DNA of 57,451 nt, taken from positions 1-57,451 of the forward strand of contig WTBR01000025.1 of NCBI GenBank assembly GCA_013138975.1, given 5' to 3'. The translations under genes and the position numbers were made by a program. The stretch is from Bacteroidales bacterium (GTDB taxonomy: Bacteria > Bacteroidota > Bacteroidia > Bacteroidales > UBA12077). Shown here piece by piece: positions 23,493 to 33,830 of the stretch. Within the stretch, counting starts at the first letter, position 1. Every line of letters starts with the position of its first letter. The notes beneath the pieces were generated by a model. It worked only from the letters and a program-made list of their open reading frames with translations, was not told the DNA's origin and did no database searches.

Positions 23493-26400
23493 TTACCAAC
23501 ATGTTTTTCCTGCACCACAATGAGCTGCAGAACCTTCGTAAGAATAAGTCATAGTGTTTACCATTGTTCCTCCATTACTATACCACCTTGGATCAAAATG
23601 GGTTTGCCCATCAACATGTAATGATGTTCCATAAGTTCCTTGAAGTTTTGCTCCTGTCGGTGAATCTCCATCGGTTTCATGACACCAAAAACACTGTACA
23701 AAAGCCCATGTTGTTGCCGGATCTTTTAAGTTCTGACTATTTGAGGCATGTGCTCCTTTATTTGGTCCATGAGAACCGGTAGCTGGGTAATCAGCAGTAC
23801 TTGTTAATGGTCCCGGTTCTGTAATTGTATAAGGGGCTGTCATATTTCCTTTTCCTGTATGACAGCTTGCACACGTGTTAATAGTACCAACGGCAGATGA
23901 CCATGCCGGAATAGTAGCATAAGTCATAGTACCAAAAGGTAAAGCTCCCCATGTATATGTTCCATCTGTACCTCTGTTTGCAGAATTTCCTGTGCTATGG
24001 CAATATATATTACTGCAAGTAGTTCCATTCCATGTCGGTGTATTTCCATCTGCACCGTTTCGGGTTGCCAGACCATTAGGATCTATAGCCACGTTTGCAC
24101 TTCCTCCACTAGGGTGAGTTGCCTCTAACGCCCCACCTGAACCGTATTGGTTGTGGCAAGTATTACATTCGTATGAATATTTGTCTGTATGTGCAAAATG
24201 AGAATCTGCTGTACCCCAATTTGGAAAATTAGCTATATGGCAGTCAGAACATGCAGGAGCAGTAAAATCTGTATCATGTGTATGACAAGTAGTACAATTA
24301 CTGCCAGCTTCATGTGAGTGATCTCCTGTAGCACTATTATAATGGTAGTTTTTTGTGTTTGTTGTATGACAAACTTCACAAATGCCATCGTATGTTCCAT
24401 CACCATCTGCAAATGAATTGGTGCTGGTTTCAGATGTAAACACCACTGTTTTATCACCACTACTTGGTGTGGTAATAATATCTCTTATCATGTAAATATT
24501 ATCCTTAGTTGTATTGTGTACCTGATGACATGTAATGCAAGTTTGTCCCTGATGGCTTGTATATGCATGGCAATCCAGACATAATGTATTGTCGTTTGTA
24601 GATTTAAGTAGGTTACCATCAGTTGTTAAAGTGCCGCTATTTGTTACATCATGCACTCCATGACATGAAGAACACTGAATTTTATCATTATTACTAACTG
24701 CTAATAATGCTGTTGGTGAAGCATTGAATCTGGCATCTGCATCATCATAAACAACCCCATTTCCTATAGGATGACTTCCATAGCCGGGAGTAGCGTCTGT
24801 ATATAAACCAACATCTCTTAGTGAATGACAATCCTTACACATGGCATCGTCAGTATTGTCTATTCTTAAATAAGGTGAAACCGTAGCGCTATTATGTTGG
24901 TCATGGCATGTAGAACAAACAATTTTATTGTCCGTAGTTAATCTTGCGACCATATCAGCATCAGTTGGAATAACTGTTTCATAAGTTGAGTTAACAGCTA
25001 ACACATCCCAGGAATGAGAATTTCCACTTGTACCCGGAATAGCTCTATCTGATGATAAGAAAGGCATAGTTTCGGCCATTTGACCGGTAACATGGCAACT
25101 TAGACATAAACCTTCGTTTGCAGATGCATTTGTTAAAGCACTTCCTGTTGCATTGTGAAAAGTATGACATGAAGAACAGGTTGTTAAGGCATGGTCTGCT
25201 ACAGTTGGATCAGCTACTGTTACTGCAAGATTTGTGGAAGATCCATCTCCACAAGAATTTGTAACTATTAAGGATACATTCCCGTCATCACCAATATTCC
25301 CGGTAGTAACTGAAATGTTTTCTGTTCCATTACCCGAATTAATAGTCCAGCCTGAAGGAACACTCCATGCATAATTAGTTGCACCTGGAACAGCAGTCAC
25401 ATAATACGCATATCCGGTAGTATTTGGTCCCACAGTACTTGTTCCTTCAATTGACGCAGTTTTAACAGTATTTACAGTTACAGATATATTATAATTCCCA
25501 CTACTTAAACCAGATCCTGAATTTTTCACACTTAGAACACCATTGTATGTTGCGCCTGTTGCTGCAATTGGAACAACTAAACTAATTGGACTTGCTGGTA
25601 AGGCATTATCTACAATATCAACAAATCCTTCGCCTTCAGCTGTCACATCGTAGTTTATACTATATTGATCAGGGCTTTCAGTAGTTGCACTGTATGTTAA
25701 ATTAGCACTTGTAGTACCCTGGCAAATTTCAGGATTACTGCCTAATGTAATGGTAGGAGGTGTTGAAGCTATAGAAGAGGTTACAGCTTTTGTTGATGCA
25801 GTACTTGTTCCACACGGATTTTCTGCTGTAACTTCAATATTCCCATTATCTCCATCATTCCCTGAGGTAACGGATATTGAAATTGTTCCATCACCGGAAT
25901 CAATCACCCAATTTGTAGGAACAGTCCAATTGTATGTTGTTGCATTAGCTACTGCATCTATACTGTAGACATATCCACCAGTATTTGGTGTTGCATTTGA
26001 AGAACCGGTTATTGCCCCAGGTGTTCCCACAAGAGGATCTACTGTAATTTGGACAGCATTAGAAGCTAAAGATTGGTCAGCATTGGTTTGTGCACAGGTA
26101 TTATCTGTTGCATATCCAACACAAAAGTACCACCTATCTCCAATTTCAGCAGAAGTACTTAAAGGAGTATATGTTTGCAATGTAGCTCCGGCAATTAATG
26201 TTGCACCTGCTACAGTATTACTGTTGCTGGTATTGTAATACCATTGATAAAGACCAGAATATGATCCACTTCCTCCGGATGATGAAATGCTAGCTGTTAA
26301 TTGACTTGTTCCAATGTTTTCGCAAACAGTTTGAGTTCCAGAAGGACTTACTGCATTAGAAGAAGGACAGTCAGGAGGAGATCCGATCGCTACTGATAAT

Positions 26401-28286
26401 ATTGATGGACTTAGATCATCTCCGCACGTATTTGTTGCATATACTGTAATATCACCATCTTCTCCTAATATCCCTGATGTTACAGTTAGTGTTATTGTTC
26501 CCTGTCCACTTTCAATTGTCCAACCTGAAGGAACTGTCCATGTATAATCTGTAGCTCCTGTTATAGCTGTTATAGTATATATTAAACCTGACGTTGAGGC
26601 AAGTACAGTAGCTGCTCCTGAAATTGCACCTGTGGATGGAATTGTTATTACTGTTATCGTTACAACTGATGTTGAAGGAGTACATGGTGAATTGGAAATA
26701 GTCCAACGCAATACATAATCGCCAACACCTCCATCAGGTGTAAAAGTTGCTGTATTACTAGCTGTATTATTAAACTGACTTAGATTTGGACTTGGACCGC
26801 TAACAATTGACCAAACTCCCGTTCCGTCTGTTGGTGAATTTGCTCCCAGCGTAGCACCGGAACCATCACAAATTTCTTGATTACTACCGGCTACTGATGT
26901 TGTAGGTTCCGGGTTAACAGTTATTGTAACATCCGATGTTGATGGAGTACATGGCGAATTAGAAATAGTCCAACGCAAAACATAAGAACCATCACCACCT
27001 GCAGGAGTAAATGTTGCCGTATTGCTTGCAGGATCACTAATCTGACTTAAGTTTGTATTTGGGCCACTTATAACTGACCAAGCTCCGGTACCGGCAGTAG
27101 GTGAATTGGCAGCTAAGGTAACATCTCCTGTAACACAAATAGTTTGTGGTCCACCTGCATTTGAAGTGGTAGGAGTTTCTGTTACATCTACCTGAACAGT
27201 ATTTGATGCTAAGGCTTGATCATCATTTGTTTGTGAACAACTATTATCTGTTGCATAACCAACACAAAAATACCAACGACCTCCAACTTCTGAAACTGTA
27301 GTCAAAGGAGTGTATGTTTGAGTTGTTGCAACAGCAGTTGCTGTAGCTGGATCATTACTATCTGATGAATTATAATACCATTGATATTCAAGTGTTGGAG
27401 TTCCTGAACCTCCCGAAGTAGTAATTGTTGCAGTAAGTAAATCACCTCCGTCAGCAATACATTTAGTTTGTAACCCACCAGGAGCTACAGTAGTTGATGC
27501 CGGACAATCGCTTGCAGCAGCTGCATATGTAAGAATAACTTGACCTTTTGCTCCATTTCCTCCCGTTTGACTTCCTTCTCCTGCACCACCTCCTGCACCT
27601 CCAGGAGTAATTCCGGGAAGACCATTTGCATTTTTTGCACCACCATCTCCACCATTTCCACCACCTGTTGGAGCTATTCCTCCAGAGCCGGGTACTTGAC
27701 CAACTAGTCCAGCTGTTCCATCAGTTCCATCAGCTCCTGTTCCAGCAGATGAACCACCACCACCACCAACTCCTTGGTTTCCATTAACACCATTTCCACC
27801 ATTCCCTCCTGAAAATAAGGTGGTACCAACTCCTGATCCTGATGCTCCTCCAGTTCCTGCAATTCCAGCAGCACCAGAAATTGGGGGATTACCTCCTAAT
27901 CCTCCTTTAGCTAAAACTGTTGAAAGATCTTTAAACCAAGAATCACCTCCCGAATTACCTATATTTCCTAAAACACCAGTACCACCAACTCCCACAGTTA
28001 CTGTATAAAAATTTCCCGGTATTACTGTAACTACAGCACTGCTATATGCACCACCACCACCACCGCCACCACCGTCTGCACCAGTAGTGTTACCGCCACC
28101 AGCACTACCACCACCCCAGCATTCAACTGTAACGGATGTTATTCCGGCTGGTGCTTCCCACATCCCTGTTGTTATCCAAGTTTCAGGTGATTGTGCAAAA
28201 GAAATTTTGCTTGATAAAAGAATAAAAAGCATTAGCAATGCAGTAAAAATCATTACTTTGTTTATTATGCGTTTGGTGCTTTTCAT
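23493..28286 (-). CDS. Surface multiheme cytochrome: poly-glycine and Ig-like domains with a 14-heme C-terminus
   Basis: This 1597-residue exported protein has four parts. After the signal peptide (SSKISFAQ), residues of about 34-255 form a glycine-rich domain (WEAPAGITSVTVECWGGG, then long G-rich runs), a type found in bacterial surface adhesins. From about 255 to 1050 come Ig-like/PKD-like repeats (YQWYYNSS, WYFCVGYATDN, PAGGDGSYVLRWTISNSPCT). The last 530 residues carry 14 heme motifs: 13 CXXCH and one CX4CH (CSNIYCH), the latter followed by CASCH as in the GSu C4xC-C2xCH domain of Geobacter cytochromes. No T9SS sorting domain is visible; the end is HCGAGKTCW. It follows an NHL-repeat T9SS protein by 25 bp in one operon. 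Confidence 0.9.
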   Translation of the reverse strand: MKSTKRIINKVMIFTALLMLFILLSSKISFAQSPETWITTGMWEAPAGITSVTVECWGGGSAGGGNTTGADGGGGGGGGAYSSAVVTVIPGNFYTVTVGVGGTGVLGNIGNSGGDSWFKDLSTVLAKGGLGGNPPISGAAGIAGTGGASGSGVGTTLFSGGNGGNGVNGNQGVGGGGGSSAGTGADGTDGTAGLVGQVPGSGGIAPTGGGNGGDGGAKNANGLPGITPGGAGGGAGEGSQTGGNGAKGQVILTYAAAASDCPASTTVAPGGLQTKCIADGGDLLTATITTSGGSGTPTLEYQWYYNSSDSNDPATATAVATTQTYTPLTTVSEVGGRWYFCVGYATDNSCSQTNDDQALASNTVQVDVTETPTTSNAGGPQTICVTGDVTLAANSPTAGTGAWSVISGPNTNLSQISDPASNTATFTPAGGDGSYVLRWTISNSPCTPSTSDVTITVNPEPTTSVAGSNQEICDGSGATLGANSPTDGTGVWSIVSGPSPNLSQFNNTASNTATFTPDGGVGDYVLRWTISNSPCTPSTSVVTITVITIPSTGAISGAATVLASTSGLIYTITAITGATDYTWTVPSGWTIESGQGTITLTVTSGILGEDGDITVYATNTCGDDLSPSILSVAIGSPPDCPSSNAVSPSGTQTVCENIGTSQLTASISSSGGSGSYSGLYQWYYNTSNSNTVAGATLIAGATLQTYTPLSTSAEIGDRWYFCVGYATDNTCAQTNADQSLASNAVQITVDPLVGTPGAITGSSNATPNTGGYVYSIDAVANATTYNWTVPTNWVIDSGDGTISISVTSGNDGDNGNIEVTAENPCGTSTASTKAVTSSIASTPPTITLGSNPEICQGTTSANLTYSATTESPDQYSINYDVTAEGEGFVDIVDNALPASPISLVVPIAATGATYNGVLSVKNSGSGLSSGNYNISVTVNTVKTASIEGTSTVGPNTTGYAYYVTAVPGATNYAWSVPSGWTINSGNGTENISVTTGNIGDDGNVSLIVTNSCGDGSSTNLAVTVADPTVADHALTTCSSCHTFHNATGSALTNASANEGLCLSCHVTGQMAETMPFLSSDRAIPGTSGNSHSWDVLAVNSTYETVIPTDADMVARLTTDNKIVCSTCHDQHNSATVSPYLRIDNTDDAMCKDCHSLRDVGLYTDATPGYGSHPIGNGVVYDDADARFNASPTALLAVSNNDKIQCSSCHGVHDVTNSGTLTTDGNLLKSTNDNTLCLDCHAYTSHQGQTCITCHQVHNTTKDNIYMIRDIITTPSSGDKTVVFTSETSTNSFADGDGTYDGICEVCHTTNTKNYHYNSATGDHSHEAGSNCTTCHTHDTDFTAPACSDCHIANFPNWGTADSHFAHTDKYSYECNTCHNQYGSGGALEATHPSGGSANVAIDPNGLATRNGADGNTPTWNGTTCSNIYCHSTGNSANRGTDGTYTWGALPFGTMTYATIPAWSSAVGTINTCASCHTGKGNMTAPYTITEPGPLTSTADYPATGSHGPNKGAHASNSQNLKDPATTWAFVQCFWCHETDGDSPTGAKLQGTYGTSLHVDGQTHFDPRWYSNGGTMVNTMTYSYEGSAAHCGAGKTCW

Positions 28287-28311
28287 ACTTATTGAATTTA
28301 TAAGGTATACT

Positions 28312-31300
28312 TTATTTTGATAAAATAATTTTCTTAGTTTGGATCCAGTCTTTTGAAATTATATTTAGAGTATAAATACCCCTTGAATGATTACTAAGAT
28401 CAATTATTTCCATGGATTGAGCTGATTCAATCTTTTTATAGAATACCCTTTGCCCGGCAAGGTTTCTGATTTCTATTTCTAATCCTGTGTGATTTATATT
28501 TTCTAAATTAATGCTTATAAATCCATCTGATGGGTTTGGATAAATCTTTATGTTATTTTCAATATCAGCATTTTCAATAGATGTGCTTATTGCGCTTACG
28601 CTTTTACTACTTAAACTATCGCCACACTCATTATTTGTTGCTGTAAGAGTAACATTATATTCACCTGAAGATAAGTAAGTATAAACTGGATTAACATCTG
28701 TACTCGTGTTTGAATCTCCGAATTCCCAAATATATGTGCTTGCATTTAAGGAATTATTAGAGAAACTAATTTCTAGATTATTTTCAGTAAATGTGAAATC
28801 GGATATTGCTAATGGATTTACTGAAATTGTTATTTCATCTGCATTTACACAGTTGTTGTTGTCAGTAACACTAACACTATATGTTCCCTCTAAATCAACA
28901 TTTATAGTTTGAGCAGTAGTTCCATCATTCCATAAATATTCAGTAAATGAACCTGCATTTAAAGTGATAGTTTCGTTTTTGCAGATAGCTGTATCTATTC
29001 CTAAATTAATTTGAGGTAATGCTTCGATAGTAATAATTGCTTCACCTAACATTTGAATGCCATCTAAATCAGTATCGCTTAGTTTACTTACTTTGTATAA
29101 GCCAGGCTCCGAAACCGATAAAATATATGGACTGATACTTGCTTGCACTTCTACCGGGTTTAATCCATCTATTGTATATGTAATATCCCATGGTGGATTA
29201 CCTGTTAAATCAATTTGTATTTCTGCAGCACCTTCTCCACAAATAATTATATTTTCACTTGAAATTAATGAAGTAGGGGATGGATCATATTTAATTTCGG
29301 GATACCCCTCAGTTCTGTAGTTAGAGCAATTTGCATCTGATATTTCTTTAACTTCGTAAGTGCCTTCCAAAGAACTGATTATTGTGTTTGAGCTGTTGCT
29401 TGTATTAATAATAATAGGATTTTTATCGTCAATTACATAAGTATAAGTCCATGGAGCTTCACCTGTTAATTCCAAAGAAAAATCCATTGATTCTCCTTCA
29501 CGCACGAGATACTGATCATTTCCTTCAGTCATAACCGCAGTAGGAAGGGGGTTTACTGTAAGTTGAGAGTTTCCAATGAATTCTGTACCGCTACAAGTAT
29601 TCCCGGTTAATGCAATTACTTCATATAAACCGGAATCTTGAACTGTAAGGATATATGGACTTGTGTTAATTTCGGTAATTGTTACAGGATTTGTCCCATC
29701 AACAGTATATGTCAGATTCCAAGGAGCAGCTCCTGTTAATTCAATACTAATATCACTAGACTCGCCTTCGCAAATTGTAGCGTTATTGCTTGTTATATTT
29801 GATGTTGGAAGAGGAGTAAGGGAAACATTAGTAGAACCAGTAAAACATTCGCCTGTGCTTGAGGCATCTGATAATGCTGTAATACTATAAATACCTTCAG
29901 TTCCTGTTGTTAAAATATATGGATTATCACTGGTTATAATTGGTGATTGATCTACTCCATCAATAGAATATGTACAATTCCAGGGAGCAAGGCCTGTAAA
30001 ATCTATAGAAATTTCAGTTGTTTCGCCTTCACAAATCACAATATCTTCAGTTGTAATTATTGAAGATGGAAATGCATTAACATTAATATTAGCAACTCCT
30101 GTTAAAGAAGTACCAATACAAGCCCCACCACCTCTTAAATAAGTCACTTCATATGTTCCATTTTCCGAAGTACTAATATTATACGGATTTAGTTCATTAT
30201 TATATATTGTGACAGGTGTTGTTCCATCGGTATAAGTAAATGTATAAGGAGCTACACCTGTTAAAGTTATAGAAATTTCAGTATTTGTTCCTGTACATAT
30301 TTCTACATCTCCACTAGCAATTTCTGATGTTGGAAAAGGATTCTGTGTAACAGTAACACTATTTGAAAAATCAACTGTATTGTTATTTGCATCGGACATT
30401 GCGGTTACTTCAAATAGTCCGGGTTCTGTTGTGTTAAAGATAAAAGGATCAGAATATGTATCTGTTATGCTTATAGGGTTAATACCATCTTTAGTGTATG
30501 TGAATGTCCATGGTGCAGTACCAGTAAAATCAACCTGAATATCTGTATTTTCTCCTGGGCAAATTATTTCTTTAACTGCTGTAATCTTATACGTTGGATT
30601 AATTTCATTAACATAAAAAACTTCTATTGCCCCGGTATTCATTGAAGATACCAAAACTCTTCCTTGTGAATCAAATTTAACATCCATTGGAATGTTTAAT
30701 TTACCGGAAACACTTCCGTATTCTCCAAATTTATTTAAGAAAACTCCATTATTTTCAAAAATACTTATTTGACCCTGATATGGATCAGTAACATATACGG
30801 TTCCGTTTTGGCTTAAGGCCATTCCTTGTATTCGGTAAAATTGACCGTCATCACTACCACCTTCACCAATTTCAGTTAACTCATTCCCATCCGTATCAAA
30901 TATCCAAACTTTTGTTAAAGGATATCCGCCTCCCATCATTCCTCCTCCAACATCAGGGCCAATACCTCCATGTTCAGAAACTAAAATTCGATCATTAATA
31001 TTATCGTATGTTATACCTGTTGGCTGAACAAAATCTCCATAACCCATGGAGTGCATAAAATTGCCATCAGTATCCAGTACTGTAACTTGTTTTAATTTGT
31101 CATCTACAACATATAATAAGTCATTTTTATCAAAGACCATGGAAGAAGCAGAATTAATAACTGTAGAAAATTCTGTTGCATTTTCATTTCCGTCAAGTTT
31201 GTAAATAATTCCGGTTTCTGAATCACCAACAAATAAATTATCTGAAGAATTAATTGCTAAGGCTGTTGGTTTAATTCCAATATTAAAAGCTCCAATTAAA

Positions 31301-31521
31301 TTAAAGGATTTATCGTATTTTACAACATTATTTTGTGATACATCAGAAATGTATATTGTTCCAGTTGATTTTACTGCTATCCTGAAAGGGGCACTTAGGC
31401 CATTTGATAAACTTAGTAAATGAGTAACATTAGTGGGAGTGTTTTGAGCATTGGTATTCGTTTGCAGAACAAATACTATCGCCAAAATCAGTACAATAAA
31501 TTTATTTAATATTTTATTCAA
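28312..31521 (-). CDS. NHL-propeller, Ig-like and PKD protein with a T9SS sorting domain
   Basis: This 1069-residue secreted protein has a signal peptide ending TNTNAQ, then an NHL-type six-bladed propeller (about 30-310, repeats such as GVFLNKFGEYGSVSGKLNIP). About six Ig-like modules of about 80 residues follow (SPYILTVQDSGLYEVIALTG), then a PKD domain (YIWEFGDSNTSTDVNPVYTY) and a type A T9SS C-terminal domain (IKIYPNPSDGFISINLENIN ... GIYTLNIISK). It is thus exported across the outer membrane and kept on the surface or released. It is upstream of the 14-heme surface cytochrome with a 25-bp gap. An NHL lipoprotein occurs in the divergent arm too, so propellers may serve as scaffold or docking parts of the cytochrome system. 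Confidence 0.88.
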   Translation of the reverse strand: MNKILNKFIVLILAIVFVLQTNTNAQNTPTNVTHLLSLSNGLSAPFRIAVKSTGTIYISDVSQNNVVKYDKSFNLIGAFNIGIKPTALAINSSDNLFVGDSETGIIYKLDGNENATEFSTVINSASSMVFDKNDLLYVVDDKLKQVTVLDTDGNFMHSMGYGDFVQPTGITYDNINDRILVSEHGGIGPDVGGGMMGGGYPLTKVWIFDTDGNELTEIGEGGSDDGQFYRIQGMALSQNGTVYVTDPYQGQISIFENNGVFLNKFGEYGSVSGKLNIPMDVKFDSQGRVLVSSMNTGAIEVFYVNEINPTYKITAVKEIICPGENTDIQVDFTGTAPWTFTYTKDGINPISITDTYSDPFIFNTTEPGLFEVTAMSDANNNTVDFSNSVTVTQNPFPTSEIASGDVEICTGTNTEISITLTGVAPYTFTYTDGTTPVTIYNNELNPYNISTSENGTYEVTYLRGGGACIGTSLTGVANINVNAFPSSIITTEDIVICEGETTEISIDFTGLAPWNCTYSIDGVDQSPIITSDNPYILTTGTEGIYSITALSDASSTGECFTGSTNVSLTPLPTSNITSNNATICEGESSDISIELTGAAPWNLTYTVDGTNPVTITEINTSPYILTVQDSGLYEVIALTGNTCSGTEFIGNSQLTVNPLPTAVMTEGNDQYLVREGESMDFSLELTGEAPWTYTYVIDDKNPIIINTSNSSNTIISSLEGTYEVKEISDANCSNYRTEGYPEIKYDPSPTSLISSENIIICGEGAAEIQIDLTGNPPWDITYTIDGLNPVEVQASISPYILSVSEPGLYKVSKLSDTDLDGIQMLGEAIITIEALPQINLGIDTAICKNETITLNAGSFTEYLWNDGTTAQTINVDLEGTYSVSVTDNNNCVNADEITISVNPLAISDFTFTENNLEISFSNNSLNASTYIWEFGDSNTSTDVNPVYTYLSSGEYNVTLTATNNECGDSLSSKSVSAISTSIENADIENNIKIYPNPSDGFISINLENINHTGLEIEIRNLAGQRVFYKKIESAQSMEIIDLSNHSRGIYTLNIISKDWIQTKKIILSK

Positions 31522-31674
31522 AACTTATATTATAAAATTGAAAAATAAAGAATACGATAATTATACGCAAAATAATTAAAAATGATACTCTATTTAAAGA
31601 GTTTTTATCTTATTTTAAATATAAATTATTGGTAGAATGTTAAATGTGAATTTAAATCAAGAGAACGGGTGATA

Positions 31675-31698
31675 TTAATCAATAAGCTCATTGATTAA
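31675..31698. promoter_or_regulatory. Palindrome between the divergent cytochrome operons
   Basis: TTAATCAAT-N6-ATTGATTAA is a perfect 9-6-9 inverted repeat in the 283-bp space shared by the two divergent operons. It is a candidate operator controlling both; the regulator is unknown. No clear TAnnTTTG promoter was seen in this space. Confidence 0.4.
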
Positions 31699-31804
31699 TT
31701 AAGACGTGTCGGCAAAAATTGATCGGTAAATTGAAATATCTATTTATTCAATTATATTTACCTTTATGAAATTTTAAAAAAGGAATTATTATTTATATAC
31801 TAAA

Positions 31805-33607
31805 TTGATTTTGAAAAGTCAGATTTCGTTTTCTTTCCTTAGAATAATATTATGTAGTATCATATTAATATTATCAACAAAGTTATCGTATGCACAATCA
31901 AATAATGATAAATCCGGCAAACAATATATTCATTGGGTAGCTCAATATCCTTCGCAAGAAAACAATATAAAATCCAGTAATTTTAAAAAGAAAATCAATA
32001 AAATTATTTTTGGTGAAAAATCTTTTACCGAAGATGGTGTTTGTGGATACTGTCATACTCCGCATGGTAAGCAACCCATGGCTCCCGGTTGGAATAAAAA
32101 TAATCCCGGCAAAACTTATATTCTTTACGATAATACGATTAGCAATACTTTTCAGGCAATCCCGGGGCAACCGGATGGCTCTTCTGTTTTGTGTCTATCG
32201 TGTCATGATGGCACAACTGCTTTAGGGAAAGTTACGGCTGGTTCTATGTTGGTGAGTTATGGTCGTTCTTCTTATGATAAATCGGGTAAAGGAAATCTCA
32301 CGACCGATTTATCAGATGATCATCCAATATCTTTTGTTTTCGATGCATCATTAGCTTCCGTTGACGGTCAATTAAAGCACCCACCTTTAGCTCCGGTTAC
32401 TTGGGATGAGAACGAAAAAGTTCAATGTGTTTCCTGTCATGATCCACATAATAGTGTGAATCCAAAATTTTGATTTGCCTCAAATCAATTTTCTGAATTA
32501 TGTTATAGTTGTCACGATATAAAATATTGGGATAATTCAAGCCATAGCATATCTACAAATACGTGGAATGGTTCAGGAAGAGATCCTTGGACTTATATAG
32601 ATGAATCCTTTACGAATGTTGCAGAAAATGGCTGTGCCAATTGCCACAATACACATAATGCAAAAGGGAAAGCTCGTTTAATGAAATCGGAACTAGAAGA
32701 AAATAATTGTTTGGATTGCCATAACGGGAACGTTGCATCTGCAAATATTGAAATGGAAGTAAATATAATGTATGGGCATAATGTATATAAATATAATAAA
32801 ATTCATAATCCACTTGAACAAACGGAATCATCAAGCATGCATGTTGAGTGCGAGGATTGTCATAACCCACATGCAACAAACAAACAATTAGCAGAAGCTC
32901 CTTTTGCAAGTGGAGCTATTGCCAAAGTTAAAGGTATAGATCAAAACGGAACTCCGGTTCAGGAAATTTTATATGAATATGAGTTGTGCTATCGTTGTCA
33001 TTCAGCCAGTAGTTTAAAACCTGCAAGTAACATCTCCCGGGAATTGGCCAATAATGATATACGTTTAGATTTTGACCCAACGAATGTATCTTTTCACCCT
33101 ATTGTTGAGGCGAGGAATAACCCAGATGTTACAAGTCTGATTTCTCCATTAACACAATCCAGCCAAATTTATTGTACCAGTTGTCATTCAAGTAATGGCG
33201 ATAAATCGTCTTCTGGACCTCATGGATCAATTTACCCTCAGATATTAAAGTATTTCTATAATAGAAATATTAACGAATCGAATCCACTTCCTGAAAATTC
33301 AGATTTGAATTATGAATTCACATTATGTGCTCAATGTCATAATATGGATGAAATAAAAATATCTCATGGTTCAATGAATAATGGACATGTATTATATAAA
33401 ACCAATTGCGGAACATGTCATGATCCACATGGATTTCAAGGAGGAGACCCTTTGAATAATAGTTTTCTGATTAATTTCGATATAAAAGTAATATCTGCCA
33501 ATGCAAATGGCGAACGAAATATATTTATGAATGGAAATGGAAGTGGAAATTGTAATTTTTCTTGCCATTCGCATAATCACGCTGGGTCTGTTTATGAAAT
33601 TCCATAA
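31805..33607 (+). pseudogene. 12-heme cytochrome c gene with one in-frame TGA codon
   Basis: Read through one TGA at 32471-32473, this frame encodes about 600 residues with a signal peptide (IILILSTKLSYAQ) and 12 heme motifs. Three lie before the stop (CGYCHTPHG, CLSCHDG, CVSCHDPHN). Nine lie after it (CYSCH, CANCH, CLDCH, CEDCH, CYRCH, CTSCH, CAQCH, CGTCH and a CX3CH, CNFSCH). The TGA falls in SVNPKF-stop-FASNQFSEL, between the third and fourth hemes, and both sides are in the same frame. No ATG fits the start; TTG at 31805 or 31811 is likely. It may be a recent nonsense mutation, a readthrough or recoding event, or a sequence error. An ATG at 32681 could start a late fragment without a signal peptide, which would not be matured. 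Confidence 0.75.
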
Positions 33608-33784
33608 ATCATAAAATGCTGAAAAACAAACAGTCAAACCCTTGTGTTGATAAATATCAATGTAAAAGTTGATAGAAAACAATAAGCTTCATGTTATACA
33701 ACACTTTTCTAAATTAGAAATTAAAGACTATTATATCTTAATTTGAGATATTGAATAATGTTTACACTTTTATATGTATACATC

Positions 33785-33792
33785 TAAATTTG
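33785..33792 (+). promoter_or_regulatory. -7 box of the tetraheme cytochrome gene (TAAATTTG)
   Basis: TAAATTTG matches TAnnTTTG, 39 bp before the ATG at 33831. A well-placed -33 TTG was not found. Confidence 0.5.
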
Positions 33793-33830
33793 CCGATTTA
33801 ATTTTTAATTTAACAAACAAATAAAAAGCT

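Noticed and set aside
27820..28320. Plus-strand proline-rich open frames
   Set aside because: They are the reverse complement of the glycine-rich codons of the 14-heme surface protein on the minus strand; there are no motifs of their own.
32471..32487. Bacterial SECIS element for selenocysteine at the TGA
   Set aside because: The hairpin includes the TGA in its stem and is only 17 nt with a three-base loop; it lacks the spacing and loop bases of known bacterial SECIS elements, and the position is not a redox motif. Kept only as a general recoding possibility.
32681..33607. Separate nine-heme cytochrome gene starting at an ATG
   Set aside because: It has no signal peptide and continues the frame of the upstream gene past a single TGA, including two heme motifs (CYSCH, CANCH) that lie before this ATG.
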